Shown piece after piece: positions 63,001 to 64,000 of a stretch of DNA of 64,000 nt. Position 1 is the first letter of the stretch; each line of letters begins with the position of its first letter. Made by a program: the position numbers and the translations under genes. The stretch is from NCBI RefSeq assembly GCF_018139145.2, contig NC_059471.1, positions 44,260,226-44,324,225 of the forward strand, written 5' to 3'. The notes below the pieces were generated by a model. It saw nothing but the letters and a program-made list of their open reading frames with translations, ran no database searches and had not been told where the DNA came from. Source of the DNA: Gymnogyps californianus (Eukaryota > Chordata > Aves > Accipitriformes > Cathartidae).

Positions 63001-64000
63001 GCTCTGGGGAGAAGCAGCCTTTAGTGCTTACAGGCTTTCCTTCCCCATCCTCGATAATGTCCACACACAGCTTGTCTCCTGCTTTGCCCGTGCCAGTCCT
63101 TTCTCTCTTTATTCCTATCAAATTCGCCTTCCTTTGTCCACCTCTGCACATGTTCCCTCCAGCCTGCCCTTCTCTGGTTCTCATTCCCTCTCTTCTACAT
63201 TGATTCAGACCACTTTTGACATTTGAAAATGTTGGTGTATTTGTTAAAGAACCAATATGACCTTCCATAAGGATAACTTTAGATGTTAAATACAAGTTAA
63301 AAAGACCAGCACTTTTTGTTACGTGTACCAGGAGTGGTCCCACATTCACTTAAGCACTAGAAGTAATGAGGCTTGCTTTATCCCAGTAAACACCAACTCC
63401 TTTCCTATAGATGTATTTACAAATATTGGTTTTGGGTACATATCACACGCAATGCAGATTTGTCTGAAGACATTTTAGAATTCACACTGAGCAAGAAATA
63501 GATGAATGTTGGTTTATTTAGGGTTTTTTTTCCATTGTCATTTGAGACCTACTGTAGTGAATATTTTAGGAAATTAAGTTCTGTCATTTAGTTGCAACTA
63601 TCACAGATGATTTTTAGGTAGAATTTTACTGTTTTTCAGATCACTTGGACATCTCATACAACAAAGAAGAGGAATTTGAACAATAAGGGAGTTCACAGAA
63701 GGTACCAAAGATGTAAAAGAGTTTTTGTTACTGGCTTCCCTTTATATTTATCACAGGAAGAAAAGGTTAATATAGAAGAATAAATCAAATTCTTATGTCA
63801 TGAAGTATCTGCAGAAAACTTTATTATTCCTTGAATTCATATCTTACCAATCTGGACAGAAATTCAAAATACAATTTAAACTTACAAGACAGTATGTTAT
63901 GTAAGTGACACTTCATAAGCAACATTATTATCAGAGATGCTTTAATATATGAAAATCAGGTCATGAACATTCAAGTGTAGCTACAAGTTGCTCCCTCCCA
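60049..64000. other. Unique stretch, no gene seen
   Basis: About 4 kb of AT-rich DNA. A 17-T run lies at 60823-60839, and a third copy of the 13-mer AGAGGACATATGG is at 60919-60931. A C/T-rich zone at about 63040-63200 yields open frames on both strands (for example 62987-63349 minus, 120 codons) with no recognisable domain. Confidence 0.5.
60823..60839 (+). repeat. T17 homopolymer
   Basis: Seventeen consecutive T residues. It could be a reverse-oriented poly-A of an old retroposed sequence, but I see no recognisable element next to it. Confidence 0.9.

Noticed and set aside
62933..63349. Overlapping frames of 76-120 codons on both strands
   Set aside because: The zone is C/T-rich on the plus strand, which lowers stop frequency. 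No motif, splice context or homology is recognisable.
1..64000. CRISPR array, operon or prokaryotic gene cluster
   Set aside because: No regularly spaced repeats and no dense coding strands. The repeats present are of vertebrate (bird) type.

Overview
The window looks like non-coding DNA from a bird nuclear genome. The evidence is AT-rich sequence on both strands with no bacterial-style gene packing, several 3'-end fragments of CR1 LINEs (two end in the CR1 8-bp ATTCTGTG-type tail repeat), older CR1/L3-type LINE relics, and betaretrovirus-like LTRs of a kind common in birds (TGTCCTGGTTT... / ...AACCACAACA termini). I cannot name the species. No complete protein-coding gene, tRNA, rRNA or CRISPR array is visible. 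It is best read as a gene desert or long-intron region. Repeat family names come from recognising consensus features by eye, not from a search.

Layout. 1-9.5 kb: unique AT-rich DNA with a homeodomain/octamer-motif-rich block near 1.06-1.44 kb, a GC-richer block at 5.6-5.95 kb, and a protein-like but broken reading frame on the minus strand at 7.94-8.78 kb. 9.6-10.0 kb: relic of an ancient LINE reverse transcriptase. 10-23.9 kb: almost featureless. 23.9-24.1 kb: a 47-unit GGAGA array. 27.2-27.7 kb: two stem-loops, one with 53-nt arms. 32.9-38.1 kb: a LINE cluster (a CR1 on the plus strand, a CR1 on the minus strand and two ancient relics between them). 42.5-43.7 kb: an inverted LTR composite. 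46.8-47.4 kb and 58.3-58.9 kb: two solo LTRs. 48.1-48.5 kb: a third CR1. 53.8-54.2 kb: an exon-like open frame with a good upstream acceptor on the minus strand. 58.9-59.7 kb: an old LINE followed by a 26-G run and a long hairpin. The remainder is unique sequence.

The most unusual object is the 42474-43735 composite. It has U3 LTR termini at both outer ends, pointing outward as inverted repeats. Between them lie one complete LTR-PBS junction (tRNA-Lys type) and about 200 bp of leader. The whole unit is bracketed by a perfect 5-bp duplication (GTGAC). That fits a single integration of a palindromic U3-to-U3 reverse-transcription product, rather than a normal provirus or solo LTR. No genes work together here; the sequence records repeat insertions plus a few candidate regulatory or structured elements.
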